64,000 bases of DNA from Nymphaea colorata (taxonomy: Eukaryota; Streptophyta; Magnoliopsida; Nymphaeales; Nymphaeaceae): assembly GCF_008831285.2 (NCBI RefSeq), contig NC_045145.1, positions 13,390,802 through 13,454,801 of the forward strand, read 5' to 3'. This document shows positions 23,561-33,822 of the stretch, in pieces (within the stretch, counting starts at the first letter, position 1; each line of letters opens with the position of its first letter). The notes under the pieces were generated by a model, which was given only the letters and a program-made list of their open reading frames with translations, was not told the origin of the DNA and did no database searches. The position numbers and the translations under genes were made by a program.

Positions 23561-24153
23561 AGAAGAAGAAGAAGTACCAACAAAGCCAACAACCGTTGAA
23601 CATAAAGACCGACTCCCCAAAAAAAACGGGTGCAAGCAACATGAAAAGGGTAAGCTTAAGCTATCGATCAAATAAAGGACGCGGTTATTTCGTAAAACTC
23701 CAAAAATCTTTCTCAATTCTTTGTCAATCTCGAACAACCTTTTCATACAATTTCTGCTCGGTGCTCGAATCCGAAGAGCAGAAAGCCACTCCAAGTATGA
23801 TGGACCGACTACTGAGGGGAAGAAAGATTGTCTTTCCTATGTAATCGTAGCGTTCTCTAAAAAACTGCTGATCTAGAAAAGAAAAGAACCCGAACTCCCT
23901 CACCTGAAAAAGGATAAAGATAAAGGAACCAGAAAGAGAATCAAAAGCGACGGATTCACCTGTGCGCGAAACGGGCGAACTCGATGGCGTGGCGACTATG
24001 GCCTAAGATGGGCAGCAAGTGAGCGTCGAGATCGTGGAGCTTGTCGGTGACCATGTGAATATGGGTCTCAGCATCGTCCACAAGCGATCTGGCACTCGCC
24101 GAAGCCAGGAGGAGGGCGAAGAAAAGCATAGAGGCTATGCTGCAGCGAACCAT
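21514..24153 (-). CDS. AALP: Aleurain-type vacuolar cysteine protease (papain family C1A, cathepsin H-like)
   Basis: Eight minus-strand exons: 24153-23960, 23438-23317, 23239-23127, 22797-22724, 22633-22369, 22164-22033, 21872-21737, 21554-21514. They join in frame to 358 residues, the same length as I recall for Arabidopsis aleurain. The ATG at 24153 is chosen; the in-frame extension to 24174 begins with GTG. Signal peptide residues 1-21 ([11 protein letters not shown]). The propeptide has the I29-type FARFAHRYGKRY and [18 protein letters not shown] marks the aleurain/cathepsin H mini-chain. The mature protease has Gln158, Cys164 ([10 protein letters not shown]), His304 ([12 protein letters not shown]) and Asn324 (WLIKNSWG), so the catalytic set is complete. 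The NPIR vacuolar-sorting motif expected at about residues 30-33 is replaced by THIH. The enzyme is an aminopeptidase/endopeptidase of the lytic vacuole in known members. Confidence 0.95.
21584..21671. repeat. 44-bp exact tandem duplication in last aleurain intron
   Basis: Copies 21584-21627 and 21628-21671 are identical and begin GACAACACAAAATGATC. They lie within the 182-bp last intron. Confidence 0.93.
23526..23573. repeat. Compound (GA)n(GAA)n microsatellite in first aleurain intron
   Basis: About 16 GA units run into five or six AGA/GAA units, in the intron between aleurain exons 1 and 2. Confidence 0.9.
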
Positions 24154-24249
24154 GATGATGGGGGTGGCCTTCACTTCAGGGGTTCGCTGCTACCAACTAC
24201 CTGGGGAAAGTGAGAAGGTGGATCGACCACGGTCCTCGCCCGCTACCCC

Positions 24250-24260
24250 CTATTTATCGG
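24250..24260 (-). promoter_or_regulatory. Putative TATA box of the aleurain gene
   Basis: On the minus strand the sequence reads CGATAAATAGG about 100 bp upstream of the ATG at 24153, implying a leader of about 70 nt. It is inferred from motif and spacing. Confidence 0.45.
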
Positions 24261-24982
24261 TGCCAAGACACTCCCTTGCGTGTCTTTAGGCTGCACGCCC
24301 CAGCGTAAATCCGTCCCTGCACTCGATCATGCGGCGGAGGAATCTGTCTAGCTGGCCCACAAGTACTGGGGCGTCCATCTAACCTTACCGAACAAGAACA
24401 AAATGAGAATCTGAACCTGGTTATATGAACAAAATACGTTCCAAACACTAGTTTTCTTTGGTTCCCAATCCCACCCAGTGGCTGTCTGTCCCAATGTCGT
24501 GTTGAATGACGTTCAGGTCTTGGCAACCATCGAAAACGTTTTATGCAACTGACGTGGGATCTCCAGTAAGGAGCGGCGCAACCAGAGTGGTTAGTGGTGA
24601 CGGTGCCGTCGGAATTGGTTGGTTCTCTTCTCTTCTCTTCTTACGGCGTGATCTTGCATTTGGATACCAAAACAAAAGCCGATGCAACATAAAGATATGG
24701 GCAGTAAAAGTGCAAAGGAACAAGACTCCTGACACGAAAGAGAAACCTAACAGCTAATGGACAGTTTGGGAGCCTTTCGGTGCATATGAAAGTTAAAACA
24801 GACTACCCCCTGCTGGCTGGTTGCACCAAAATGAATTAAAATTAAAATTATGTTGGCGGAATTAATGGTTTCTTGTGCGCTTTATCTTAAGGATCTATTT
24901 TAGCACATCTTGATAATTAGGAAAAATGAAAGAATTAATTTGCCCAAACTCATACCTTATTTATTAGCTCAATCCACCCACA

Positions 24983-24984
<2 letters not shown>

Positions 24985-25023
<39 letters not shown>

Positions 25024-25230
25024 TGGCAGTAGCAAGTGCGAAGGAGGATGCAAGAATCTTCGTCATCATTTTATTTCTGTTCCAACCAATTAAGACCGCT
25101 TTCGCCCAATGCAAGGCATTGTCGCTGATGTCATTCCCTTGGGGTGGACCCCTGTTGCTTGCTAATTGCAACTTCTTTCGGGTCTTCGAACCCCCGATGC
25201 GCTTTTGCGGCACGGAATCTAGTTGAATAT
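24985..25230 (-). mobile_element. Possible retroposon (SINE-like) with 38-nt poly(A) tail
   Basis: A run of 38 T (24985-25022) is followed by about 200 bp of moderately GC-rich sequence unlike the AT-rich surroundings. Read on the minus strand it would be a short retroposed unit ending in poly(A). Its 5' part includes GGGGGTTCGAAGACCC, resembling a Pol III B box but one base out of register with the consensus. No clean A box or target-site duplication was found (CACAAG on the left versus ACACAAAG at about 25235 on the right is only suggestive). Confidence 0.3.
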
Positions 25231-26304
25231 ATGCGAAACACAAAGTAAATTTTCACCAAATGACAAATGCTATTTAGATATTTCTCTGTAATATATATAT
25301 GTATATACCCACGGATTCAAAAAATGATTTAATTGACTGAAAGTTTGAGCATCTGAAAATATCTCCAAAGTTTAGAGTGTTGAAATACTGTCGAAGAAAG
25401 GCATGAGGTTTCAAAGTAATTTTGATTAAAAATTGGAACTCTATTTCCTTTGATGCTTGAATCTTCGTTAGGTCTTGGCGTATTCCTCAAAACACCCCGG
25501 GGAGATAGATCGATCCTAAAAAAATCGTTGTCAGAAAGGTGTTGATTTCCAGGTTCTACCCAGGCAGGCAGGCATTAGTTCTTCAGTTAAAAAAGAAAAA
25601 AAAAAAACAACCACTTCGGCCCTTCCAATAGAAGAAACCTTTGCACTGTTGCTTTGATTATCAACTACTTGAGCATGCAAAATTCCCGATATCTTTTCAA
25701 AGCTCGAGGCCACCCACCTGGTGAGGAGGTGTTTGGATGCGACATCTACGGTTGCAGAGAGCCGAGCACCTTTACCAGCGCAGCACGGAACTAGCTAGTG
25801 CCATGCGTCATGGAAAACTCTCCAGGACTTAACTCAGAGTGATTTTTTGGTGCGGAGAGAATCCTGTTAAACGCAATATATATGTGCAACTATATTAATT
25901 GTGAACTAAAAATTGGATAGAAGTAAAGGAAAAGTAGAAGATAGTGTTGGACAATAATAGAAAATTAACCGACGATCTGACATTTGAAGGAGAGGGGTCC
26001 ACGGTTTGTCCATATTAGCTAGAATGAATGAATGAAGATGATGCGAGCGAGAGAGAGAGAGCCTTGTGTTGTGGGCTTCGCACTAAAATCAACACCATCC
26101 CAGAGATGAGCGGCTGAACCAAATCTTCGGAGAAAGGGAGAGAGAGGGAAATGGGTACAACTTAAGATGTGACATCAGGATGGAATCGTGTGTCTCCAGC
26201 AGCATCACTCATATATCGTCGAATCTCTTAGCAGGAATGGGCTCATCAACCACCAATTCTATCCTTTCTCATCTCCTTATGAGTCAGGGACTCCCAAGAG
26301 AAAA

Positions 26305-26352
26305 TATCTATCTATCTATCTATCTATCTATCTAGCGAGAGAGAGAGAGAGA
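26305..26352. repeat. (TATC)n plus (GA)n microsatellite
   Basis: Seven to eight TATC units (26305-26334) are followed by eight GA units after GC. Confidence 0.9.
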
Positions 26353-26771
26353 TTATGATGCCAACCTTGTAAGATGCAATTAGCTAAACACTTGAATTTC
26401 TTTTCAACAATGAACCTGAAGATCCCACAACACTCCGCCCAGCATTCAATGGATCAGCTAAGCTGGTCTGAGCTCAGAATGACCCTGAGCTCTTTAACCT
26501 GCAGCCAGGGTCATGCTAATTCTATATTCAAATGTTACAGGTTTTCTGTCGTCTCGTTTTAGTAACTTGGCTGATCAGGGAAGCAAAATTTCTTATGCGT
26601 CGTTTGCCAAACAGAACACGATCTGCCATATTATTTAGGGCAAATTCTTGGACATGTAGTTCTAGTGTTTTATGAATCTACTCCAATCTTTAAAATAGAC
26701 TAACTTACAAAATGTTTCAACTGCCAAACGACCCCTTAATAGTCAACTAATTCCAATCTGGCGATCATCAC

Positions 26772-26847
26772 AGACCATGTTACTAATTAAGGACAGCTTC
26801 AATAATTAGAGACCATGTTACTAATTAAGGACAGCTTCAATAATTAG
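26772..26847. repeat. 38-bp exact tandem duplication
   Basis: Copies 26772-26809 and 26810-26847 are identical, beginning AGACCATGTTACTAATTAAG. Noncoding. Confidence 0.93.
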
Positions 26848-29772
26848 TTATAGTGCCTATATTGACCTTGATATCATATATGATTAAATTGATGCACGAC
26901 ACCCATTGATATGCACCTTCTAAGTTCTAACCAGCAACCACAGTAGAAATACAAATTGACATAGCCATCAGTGACCAGATAAACCTAAAAAGAGGAGGCG
27001 AGGAAGAAAGAGGGCACATTTTGCCCTCTATTCTTTTACTTTTGGGAAACTTCCATTGCAGGCCTATATTTTGCTTATAACTTTTAAAGGACAAACCACT
27101 TCCTGCAATTTTCTTAATAAGATCCACTCTGTTCATTAAGACTATCAAACAATTATTTAAAACGCACTCACGTGCTGTTAACCTGTGAACCGAAATATAT
27201 ATTAGCTGAAATAATACAAATATCTTTTGCTTAGTGGTAAAGGGCAATATTGAATATAAAAAACCAGCTAATATCTTTTGCTTTCCGGGTTAACAGACGT
27301 TCATGGATGCCAGGCTCCTAGTTAACAGGTTTTATCGAAATTGCGACTCTAATGAAAAAAAAAACATACAAAATGGTCGCTTTCTTAAATTATTATGAAG
27401 AGGTAATACCCAAATACAGACTTGCCAAGCAGTCTTATTTCCTATGTTTCTTGTTTGTATTTAACAGGAGATCGATTCACTTGGAAGATCCAAATTGTCA
27501 ATTGATGCTATATATCATAAGGTTCTGTCATATGCAGCTCCTCACCTTGTTGGTTATTCTTAAAATAAACTCTCCTTACGTTTCCTAAAGTTGCTGTCCT
27601 CTTTCATTCTGCCATCCATCCATTATCAGTTACCATCCAAAAGAATTGTTTAATTAATTAAGCAGCAAGAAAAGCCACTTAATCATATATTATAATGTAA
27701 AGAAAACCACTCCCTCTCAACAAACACACACACACATATATATTATGATATACCAAACCATGATGGGAATCATTTAGGCCATTGATTACAAAGAAATCAA
27801 ATGAACAAGATTAGGCTGCAAAAATAGAAATCACTTTGTTTTTCTTAAGAGTCTATAAAAATGTAAACAGATTTGATGAAATTTGAAAAAAACATGTATG
27901 CGATGACAACTAACAGTACAATAATAATTTAGGCAATCAAGGTTTCTCAACGTCACAGAAAAGTTTCCCTAAGCTGAACCTGTAAATATTTTCAGCAAGC
28001 TATATTTAGTAAGTTGGATCCAAATGAGTTGAGAACTTAGAAATGAAATGGTACAAATGCAGTGAAAACAGCCGAACCCCAATAGCAGGAAGACCCATTT
28101 ACAACGGAGTGATTACTAGTGTTTCTTCTCTGTTAGAAAATGCATTTGGGAGCTCTAAGTTCCAGGAAGATTTTATGAAATTCATTTTCGGTATATGCAT
28201 GCATACACATAAGATATAAGTAAAATACAAAAGAATATCAATTCAAAATATAATATATGTGTATTTGTGTGCGTATGTAGGTATGTCGTGTGCATGCATG
28301 CATGTCTGTATGTATGTCTAGATATATTTAAACATGTATATGTGTGTGGCTGTGCACATATGTGTGCATTAACAAGGATGTTTTGTGTTAAATTGTAAAC
28401 AATAGGTATTGTTTCAGGAGAAAATTCATGTATCTGCAGAAAATCATGTTCAGTTTGGTCAGTGGTACTATGGAATGAATGTATCCGTAGTGTGTTCATC
28501 CGGGTGCCTCGATTGAACAAAATGGTAACGCCTACATGATTGAACTCACGATGGAAGAGTTGGGCTACGACATGTCAATGATGAGAGTAATTGGATTCAC
28601 CTTGCAGCCAATGAAAAAGGGGTTCCGAAGTTCCAATTTCAGATAAACCGCTGTGTTCGACCCTTCCCCCCTTCTGTGCAAAACGCGCAAGGTAAGAATA
28701 TATTTGTACATTCTTGGTCGGTCTAAAGATGAGGGACATGACATTGCAAGAAGCAACATTGTCACAAAGTACTCGACGGCAAGCATACAAATATCAGGCG
28801 ACCAGAAAGATGAATCCATTATCAGATGTGCAAATGAAAAGTGAGAAGCACTGAGACTGAAATGAGTTCGACAGAGACTATGAAGGGAAGTTTGTAACCG
28901 ATTCTCATGGTGCCACTTGTTGTACAAGGAAAGCATATTCCAGTTTGGCCGAGGGGCTAATTTTCCAACTGAACTTGACAAAAATTGCAGCTTCCAGCAT
29001 GTATATTAGGAAAATACAATCCTTGTTCAAATTCAATATCCTCTTCACTCCACAAAGTAATCGTTGAAGGGATGAAGGTGGTAATAGACTTGAGAAACAA
29101 GCTGAAAAGTAGAGGGGAGGACAGGAAATCGGTGCATGAGCTTATTACGGCCTCCAACTCTTAGACACATCCAGAAAGAATGATTTTATCCGTTGGTAAA
29201 ACAAAGCAGGGTCAACAACACGGGGTGAAATTAAAAACAAGGGATCCATTGGCACCTCATATACATAGCTTCACCATAAATCAGATAAATGGAAAAAAAT
29301 GAATGTCCTCAAGAACTCGATAGCATTATAGATAAAGATATTCTTTCTATTTCCGACTCTCCTCTGACAGGTTCCACCCGATGAGCTCAAAAGATGAACT
29401 TACCAACCGAGGTCCGAGGGATGCAGCCCATCTACAATAATGGATCTTTTGTGATGCCGTTTCCTGCAGCACCCTTGGTCAGATTGGCTTCAACCAAACA
29501 GATCATTTCCTGGTTAAGCATCGTTTTGAAAGCCAGCAACGCTAGAAAATTGCACCAGTAAATTGCGACAACAAAAGCAACACAAACAAGCACTAGTTCT
29601 ATAGGATTAAACGAGTCGCAACAATCCTTCATCTCAATTTGATTAATAAGTAGAGCAGCAAAAGCACAAAATCGTCTCTCGGAAAAAGAAGGAGAAGAAA
29701 TGAGAAACAAAAAGGACCTATAAACTAGATACTCATATCGAATGTCAAATGGATCCCCCATAACCAGCAACA

Positions 29773-30194
29773 TCAAGCCGTCAAGAGGACCGCACCACCC
29801 GCACCCTTGATCTTCTTCTCAGCCAACTTGGACAGGAGCTTTGCCTTGACAAGCGATGAGGGAAGGTTTCCCTTGCCAAGCACCTTGAAGTACCCGAACT
29901 GGGTGACGTCAATGAGGGGGGCGTTGTCTGCCGACGCCTTCTCCTTCGCTTTCGCCGGGAGGAGCGACCACAGCTTGTCGATGTTGACTGTGGGGCAGTA
30001 GAACTTGTTCCTCAGCTTGTGAAAGTACCGCATACCCACCTTTCCCAAGTACCCAGGGTGGTACTTGTCGAAGAGGATCCGGTGGTGGTCGAGGCCACCA
30101 GCATAACCGCGACCACCGGGTTGCTTGCGGTGCTTTCGATACGTCAGTGACCGGTGCTAACATGATCTCTCTTCTTCCTGAACCTGGTGGTCAT
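29773..30194 (-). pseudogene. RPL27A: 60S ribosomal protein L27a (uL15) pseudogene
   Basis: From the ATG at 30194 the minus strand encodes MTTRFRKKR, then HVST in place of the usual HVSAGHG, and meets an in-frame TGA at 30146-30144 where Gly (GGA) is expected. About eight bases on (near 30136) a single base is missing, shifting the frame. Downstream, L27a sequence is again readable ([13 protein letters not shown], then [50 protein letters not shown]) to a stop at 29773. The loop after LGKG is also a few residues shorter than usual. L27a is a large-subunit ribosomal protein near the peptidyl-transferase region. No introns are seen, but some functional plant L27a genes are also intronless, and a TATA box precedes it, so a retro-copy is not proven. 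A sequencing error alone would not explain the stop, the indel and the missing residues together. Confidence 0.88.
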
Positions 30195-30293
30195 CTTCTC
30201 CGGCGGCTGGGGAGCGTGCGAGGGGTAGGAATCAAAGGGAGGAAGAGACGCTTAATAGGAAGAGAAGCTAGTGTTTGGAGAACGTCGAATCGC

Positions 30294-30302
30294 TTTTATA
30301 GG
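30294..30302 (-). promoter_or_regulatory. TATA box upstream of the L27a pseudogene
   Basis: The minus strand reads CTATAAAAG about 100 bp upstream of the pseudogene ATG. Its retention suggests the copy arose by DNA duplication with its promoter rather than by retroposition of an mRNA. Confidence 0.5.
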
Positions 30303-30640
30303 GAGATGGGCGGATCAAATTATGGGACAGATACGGTCTTACAATGGTTAGACGGATAAGAACTCGGTTTAGAGTTTGGAGTCTGGATGAACCGGTTCTG
30401 TTGGACCCCGGAGGGTCCGACTTTTTAAGAGAGACTCCGTTGGGGCTTCTTCTCTTCTTCGTCCTCGCTTTCTCTTCTTCCTCGTCCTCGCTTCCTCTTC
30501 CTCTCTCCCCCGAGCTTTTCTTCTCTTCTCACCATGATTTCCTATTTCTCGTTCTCCCCCATGACGACCCCCTTTTCCTGCCGGTATTGAAGAAGATTCG
30601 ACCGAGATTAGGAACAACCAGCATCGGGGTTGCTGGTGAG

Positions 30641-30707
30641 TTCTTCTTCTTCTTATTCTTCTTATTCTTCTTCTTCTTCTTCTTCTTCTTCTTCTTCTTC
30701 TTCTTCT

Positions 30708-30778
<71 letters not shown>
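30641..30778. repeat. Compound (TTC)n(TC)n microsatellite, 138 bp
   Basis: About 23 TTC/TTA-type triplets are followed by about 33 TC dinucleotides with one interruption. It is the longest polypyrimidine tract in the window. Confidence 0.95.
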
Positions 30779-32364
30779 GCGTTCTTTCTCATCCAGCATC
30801 TAGGGTTTTAATCGACGCCTTCTTTTTCCCCTAGAAAGGGAGACGGATTTGCTTCAAAAGAAGGGAGGCACATACTTCTGCAGTGTGCGGCAGGTTGCCT
30901 CCTGCTCACAGCTCCCTGTGATAGTGGTGGAGCAGCTTGTGTGCCTACTTGAACTGAAGCCATCGCGAAAGAAAGCTGCCTCTGCCTCCGTCCGCTTGCT
31001 ACTTAGGTGGAAAATTCATTCCTCTTGGCAGATGTCTCGCTCTGATCTCCTTTTCTTTCTTGTTTGATTTAATCTGAAATCATATCCGTGTTTTATTTTT
31101 TCTGAAATTAGCCAAACGAGATCGGTGCAGCAATGTGCTCACATTCTGTTTTTAGTTTTCGTACTGTAAAAAATACTATGCTCTCAGGCACGCATCACCA
31201 CTAGCTACAGCGACGACTTAAACAATTCTTCTCTATTTTTTTGCTTTTACTTGTTTAACTGTGAACATTCATGACAAAAAAAAAGATAAAACAGAGCTGT
31301 TTGAAACAATGGTTATGATATGATACCCAAAGATGCCTGGTAACTACTGTTTTTATTTCAAAATAACCTTGCAAATGCATTGATAATGTGTATTATAATA
31401 AAAGGCTATGTATTGGATTTGGTTATTTTAAAAGTTATAACTTCTGTTTTTAAGATGGCAAAAAATCGAGAGTTAGATCACGGAAAACCAAAGACTGGGC
31501 AAGATGAAATGTTTGCCGGTTTTCCATATCACCTCATTGAAAGCCACAGCAAGTGCTCTCTAACCCTGGCCGGTAACTTGAAGCAATATACATAATACTC
31601 TATGAATTCGATGATGGCTATCTTGTTGCTTGGCTTCATGACTTGGATGGTTTCAGATATTGAAAACTTGAAGCACATAGTTAGGTAGGATAATACTTTG
31701 TCTGATTACATGCATTAGGGCGAATTCATTTGCATTCTAAAGATGGATGTTCGAATGCATTTAGGCTATACTTGTTGTCTATGTATGTCTATATTTGCAT
31801 TCTTGATCAACGTTTATGATCAAGAAGAACAGGTTGAAGCTGCATTCCGTGGGTGCCCACTTGAGGTGAGCTACCTGCATGACTGTTCCTTTCATAATGC
31901 AACGATCATATTTATTTTCCATGAAAAAATTTTCGTGCCTACCCAACAGTGAAAATTTTACCTTGAAAGAAATTTCCAGGCCATCAAACATGGCCTGGAT
32001 TAAGAAAAAGAAATATGTACCCATCCGTACACTTACCTTGGATTTTTTCCCTTGAAAAATCTTCCCTCAAAAGAAATCCTGGCCATCTTCACCTTGCGTC
32101 CTTCTCACTTCTTTAGTTGCCCCGCAGACATTAGATTCTGTCCTTGCACTGCCGACCATCTTTGATTAGGCGTTCTGTTGACCTACTGAATAATAGATTT
32201 ATTTTTGATTGAGTATGCGATTCAGATGCTTGTGGAATTCAAAGGCGAAGCACTGAAATCATCCTTGTTTACTGCTCTGAAATATTATTTTTGGCATAAG
32301 ATGGCACAGTTGTCTATGATTTAATCTGGATGCAATTTGTTTTTTTGAGGAGTTTGTAGGCGAA

Positions 32365-33053
32365 AAATTGCAAAAGAGGTGGCATTCGTTTGTCGGATTC
32401 GGACCATGATATTTGTTGGTTGTTATAAATTACAAGCCCCGTTCAGTGATCCGACTTATCGTGGTGCCCCACTGAACTATTCTGTTGTGTAAACATCAGG
32501 GTGTTTATGGTTGTACAGGATGTGTTCACACTATAACAGTGAAATGAATATATTAGCTCATGCGACAGTCTGGGCTGCAAGTTCATGCTGCTGCTATTTT
32601 GGCAGGATGGCACTGGAAGGTCAAGAAATTTTGAGGGATGTGGTTGATAGTTTTCTCCGATATTGATGCAAAGTGCTAAATTTTAGTCGTTTATGCCATC
32701 TATGTTATCCTTTTCGAATGCCTGTACTAATTCTGGAATTGAGCATTGGTTAGTTGATGACTTGAGGAGAACTGAAAACCCTTATTATGATTTAGATATC
32801 TAAACTGTCTTGTTCTTTCTTTATTTCTTCTTATGCCTTTCAGACTTTTACCGTCATAGACATCATCTTCTATTCTTCTAGTGCCTGTCAATCATCTGCA
32901 TTGGCAGGTTGAGCACATTGACTTCTGGACTGAACTCTGGCTGATTGTTCATTTTCAAGGTGTATTCAGGATCGCCAAGTTGGATATTGTTTATAATTGC
33001 TGCTTCATGCATTTATTTGTCCTTGTATGTAAATTGCAAAAGAGGTGGCATTC
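32365..33053. repeat. 23-bp direct repeat pair (32365-32387 and 33031-33053)
   Basis: The two 23-bp copies are identical, 666 bp apart, with unrelated flanks. Reading the core as codons gives I-A-K-E-V-A, which is reminiscent of the EIAEEV segment preceding the VPGLAV exon in plant FolD, so they could be relics of that exon. The match is too short to be sure. Confidence 0.6.
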
Positions 33054-33173
33054 TTTCTTGCTTTTGCAATAACTTGAGCCCATTAAATCCTTTCTTCTGT
33101 TAAACTTTAAGCACCAAGTTTGGGGCTTTTTATTGTTCCAGTTAGCTAAATTTTGTATACTTGTTTTCTCCAG

Positions 33174-33365
33174 GTGCCTGGACTTGCTGTTATCATTGTT
33201 GGGACCAGGAAAGACTCACCGAGCTACGTTAGCGTGAAGAAGAACGCATGTACTGAGGTTGGCATTAAGTCATTTGGTGTTGATCTACGGAGGATATATC
33301 AGAAGAAGAACTAATAGAGAAAATTCACGAGTTCAATTCCAATCCTGATGTGCATGGTATTCTGT
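33174..33365 (+). pseudogene. FOLD: FolD (methylenetetrahydrofolate dehydrogenase/cyclohydrolase) exon remnant, frameshifted
   Basis: After a good acceptor (ttttctccag, ending 33173) the plus strand encodes VPGLAVIIVGTRKDSPSY, then KKNACTEVGIKSF and GVDL, a clear match to FolD in the region that follows the N-terminal helix. One base is then missing near 33287 (CTACGG where CTACCGG is expected). In the shifted frame the homology continues as EDISEEELIEKIHEFN and NPDVHGIL up to about 33365, after which similarity to the expected VQLPLP stops. The Y and K of the catalytic SYV..KK segment are still present. No other exon of this gene is found with confidence in the window. FolD interconverts one-carbon tetrahydrofolates. 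This is a dead fragment, not a gene. Confidence 0.87.
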
Positions 33366-33822
33366 TGCTATTGCATGTTATGTAGATTAATTCACGTTAT
33401 GTAAATATGAAAATATGTTTTTTATTATCAAACTAAGAAACAATTTTTCTGAAAATTTATTTCTGTCATCACACACACATCAAAATCAGAATCGAAAAGA
33501 GTTTTCCCATTCCTTTATTTCAGGAAACTTATTTCAGAAATACTTTTCCAATTCTAGGTTTCCAATCCATCAAACGGCCCCTAATTAAACGAAAAATCTT
33601 CTAATCCGATTCTCGGTTACTCTGTTTGGGGTAACCCTCTTTTTCTGCAGGGATCGATAGGTTAAGCCGCGTTTTGTTTGCTTACCGTATATGCGTAGCG
33701 GAACTATACCTCCGTTCTTTTTTTCTTTTGGGCAGTTGCCGTCCCTGGACTCCGGTGGCGCACCAGCAGGTGAGGGAGGGAGAGAAGGTGTTTAGTCGGG
33801 CAGGCGCCAAAGTGGCGGGGGG
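33366..33822. other. Upstream region of TAF1B
   Basis: Short AT-rich spacer plus probable promoter/5' UTR of TAF1B. No clear TATA box; GC content rises from about 33740 toward the ATG. Confidence 0.5.

Larger units (their letters stand above)
24262..29772. other. Gene-poor interval between aleurain and the L27a pseudogene
   Basis: About 5.5 kb without a recognisable gene. It contains a 38-nt T run with a possible retroposon, a TATC/GA microsatellite and a 38-bp tandem duplication (listed separately). Open frames at 28565-28981 (-), 28182-28520 (-, CA-rich low complexity) and 29432-29776 (-) match no family. 28600-28690 read on the minus strand is flanked by plausible acceptor and donor sites (CACAG before, AAG/GTGAAT after), but the translated piece is unrecognised, so a transcript is possible but not claimed. 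Confidence 0.5.
30303..33173. other. Interval between the L27a pseudogene and the FolD remnant
   Basis: 30420-30840 is strongly CT-rich and ends with CTAGGGTTTTAATCG, which contains a telo-box-like word of the kind found in plant 5' leaders. It may be the degraded promoter/leader of a plus-strand gene, possibly the FolD copy. No coding exon upstream of 33174 is identifiable with confidence. A 23-bp exact direct repeat (AAATTGCAAAAGAGGTGGCATTC in two pieces of text; positions 32365-32387 and 33031-33053) lies here. ORF 30344-30811 is mostly microsatellite translation. Confidence 0.45.

Noticed and set aside
24154-24174. Longer aleurain N-terminus
   Set aside because: The upstream in-frame codon is GTG; the ATG at 24153 gives a protein of the family's usual length.
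28565-28981. 138-codon minus-strand ORF
   Set aside because: No recognisable domain, two competing frames and no gene context. Left as unexplained sequence.
30344-30811. 155-codon plus-strand ORF
   Set aside because: Its second half is translation of the TTC/TC microsatellite and the first half has no family resemblance.
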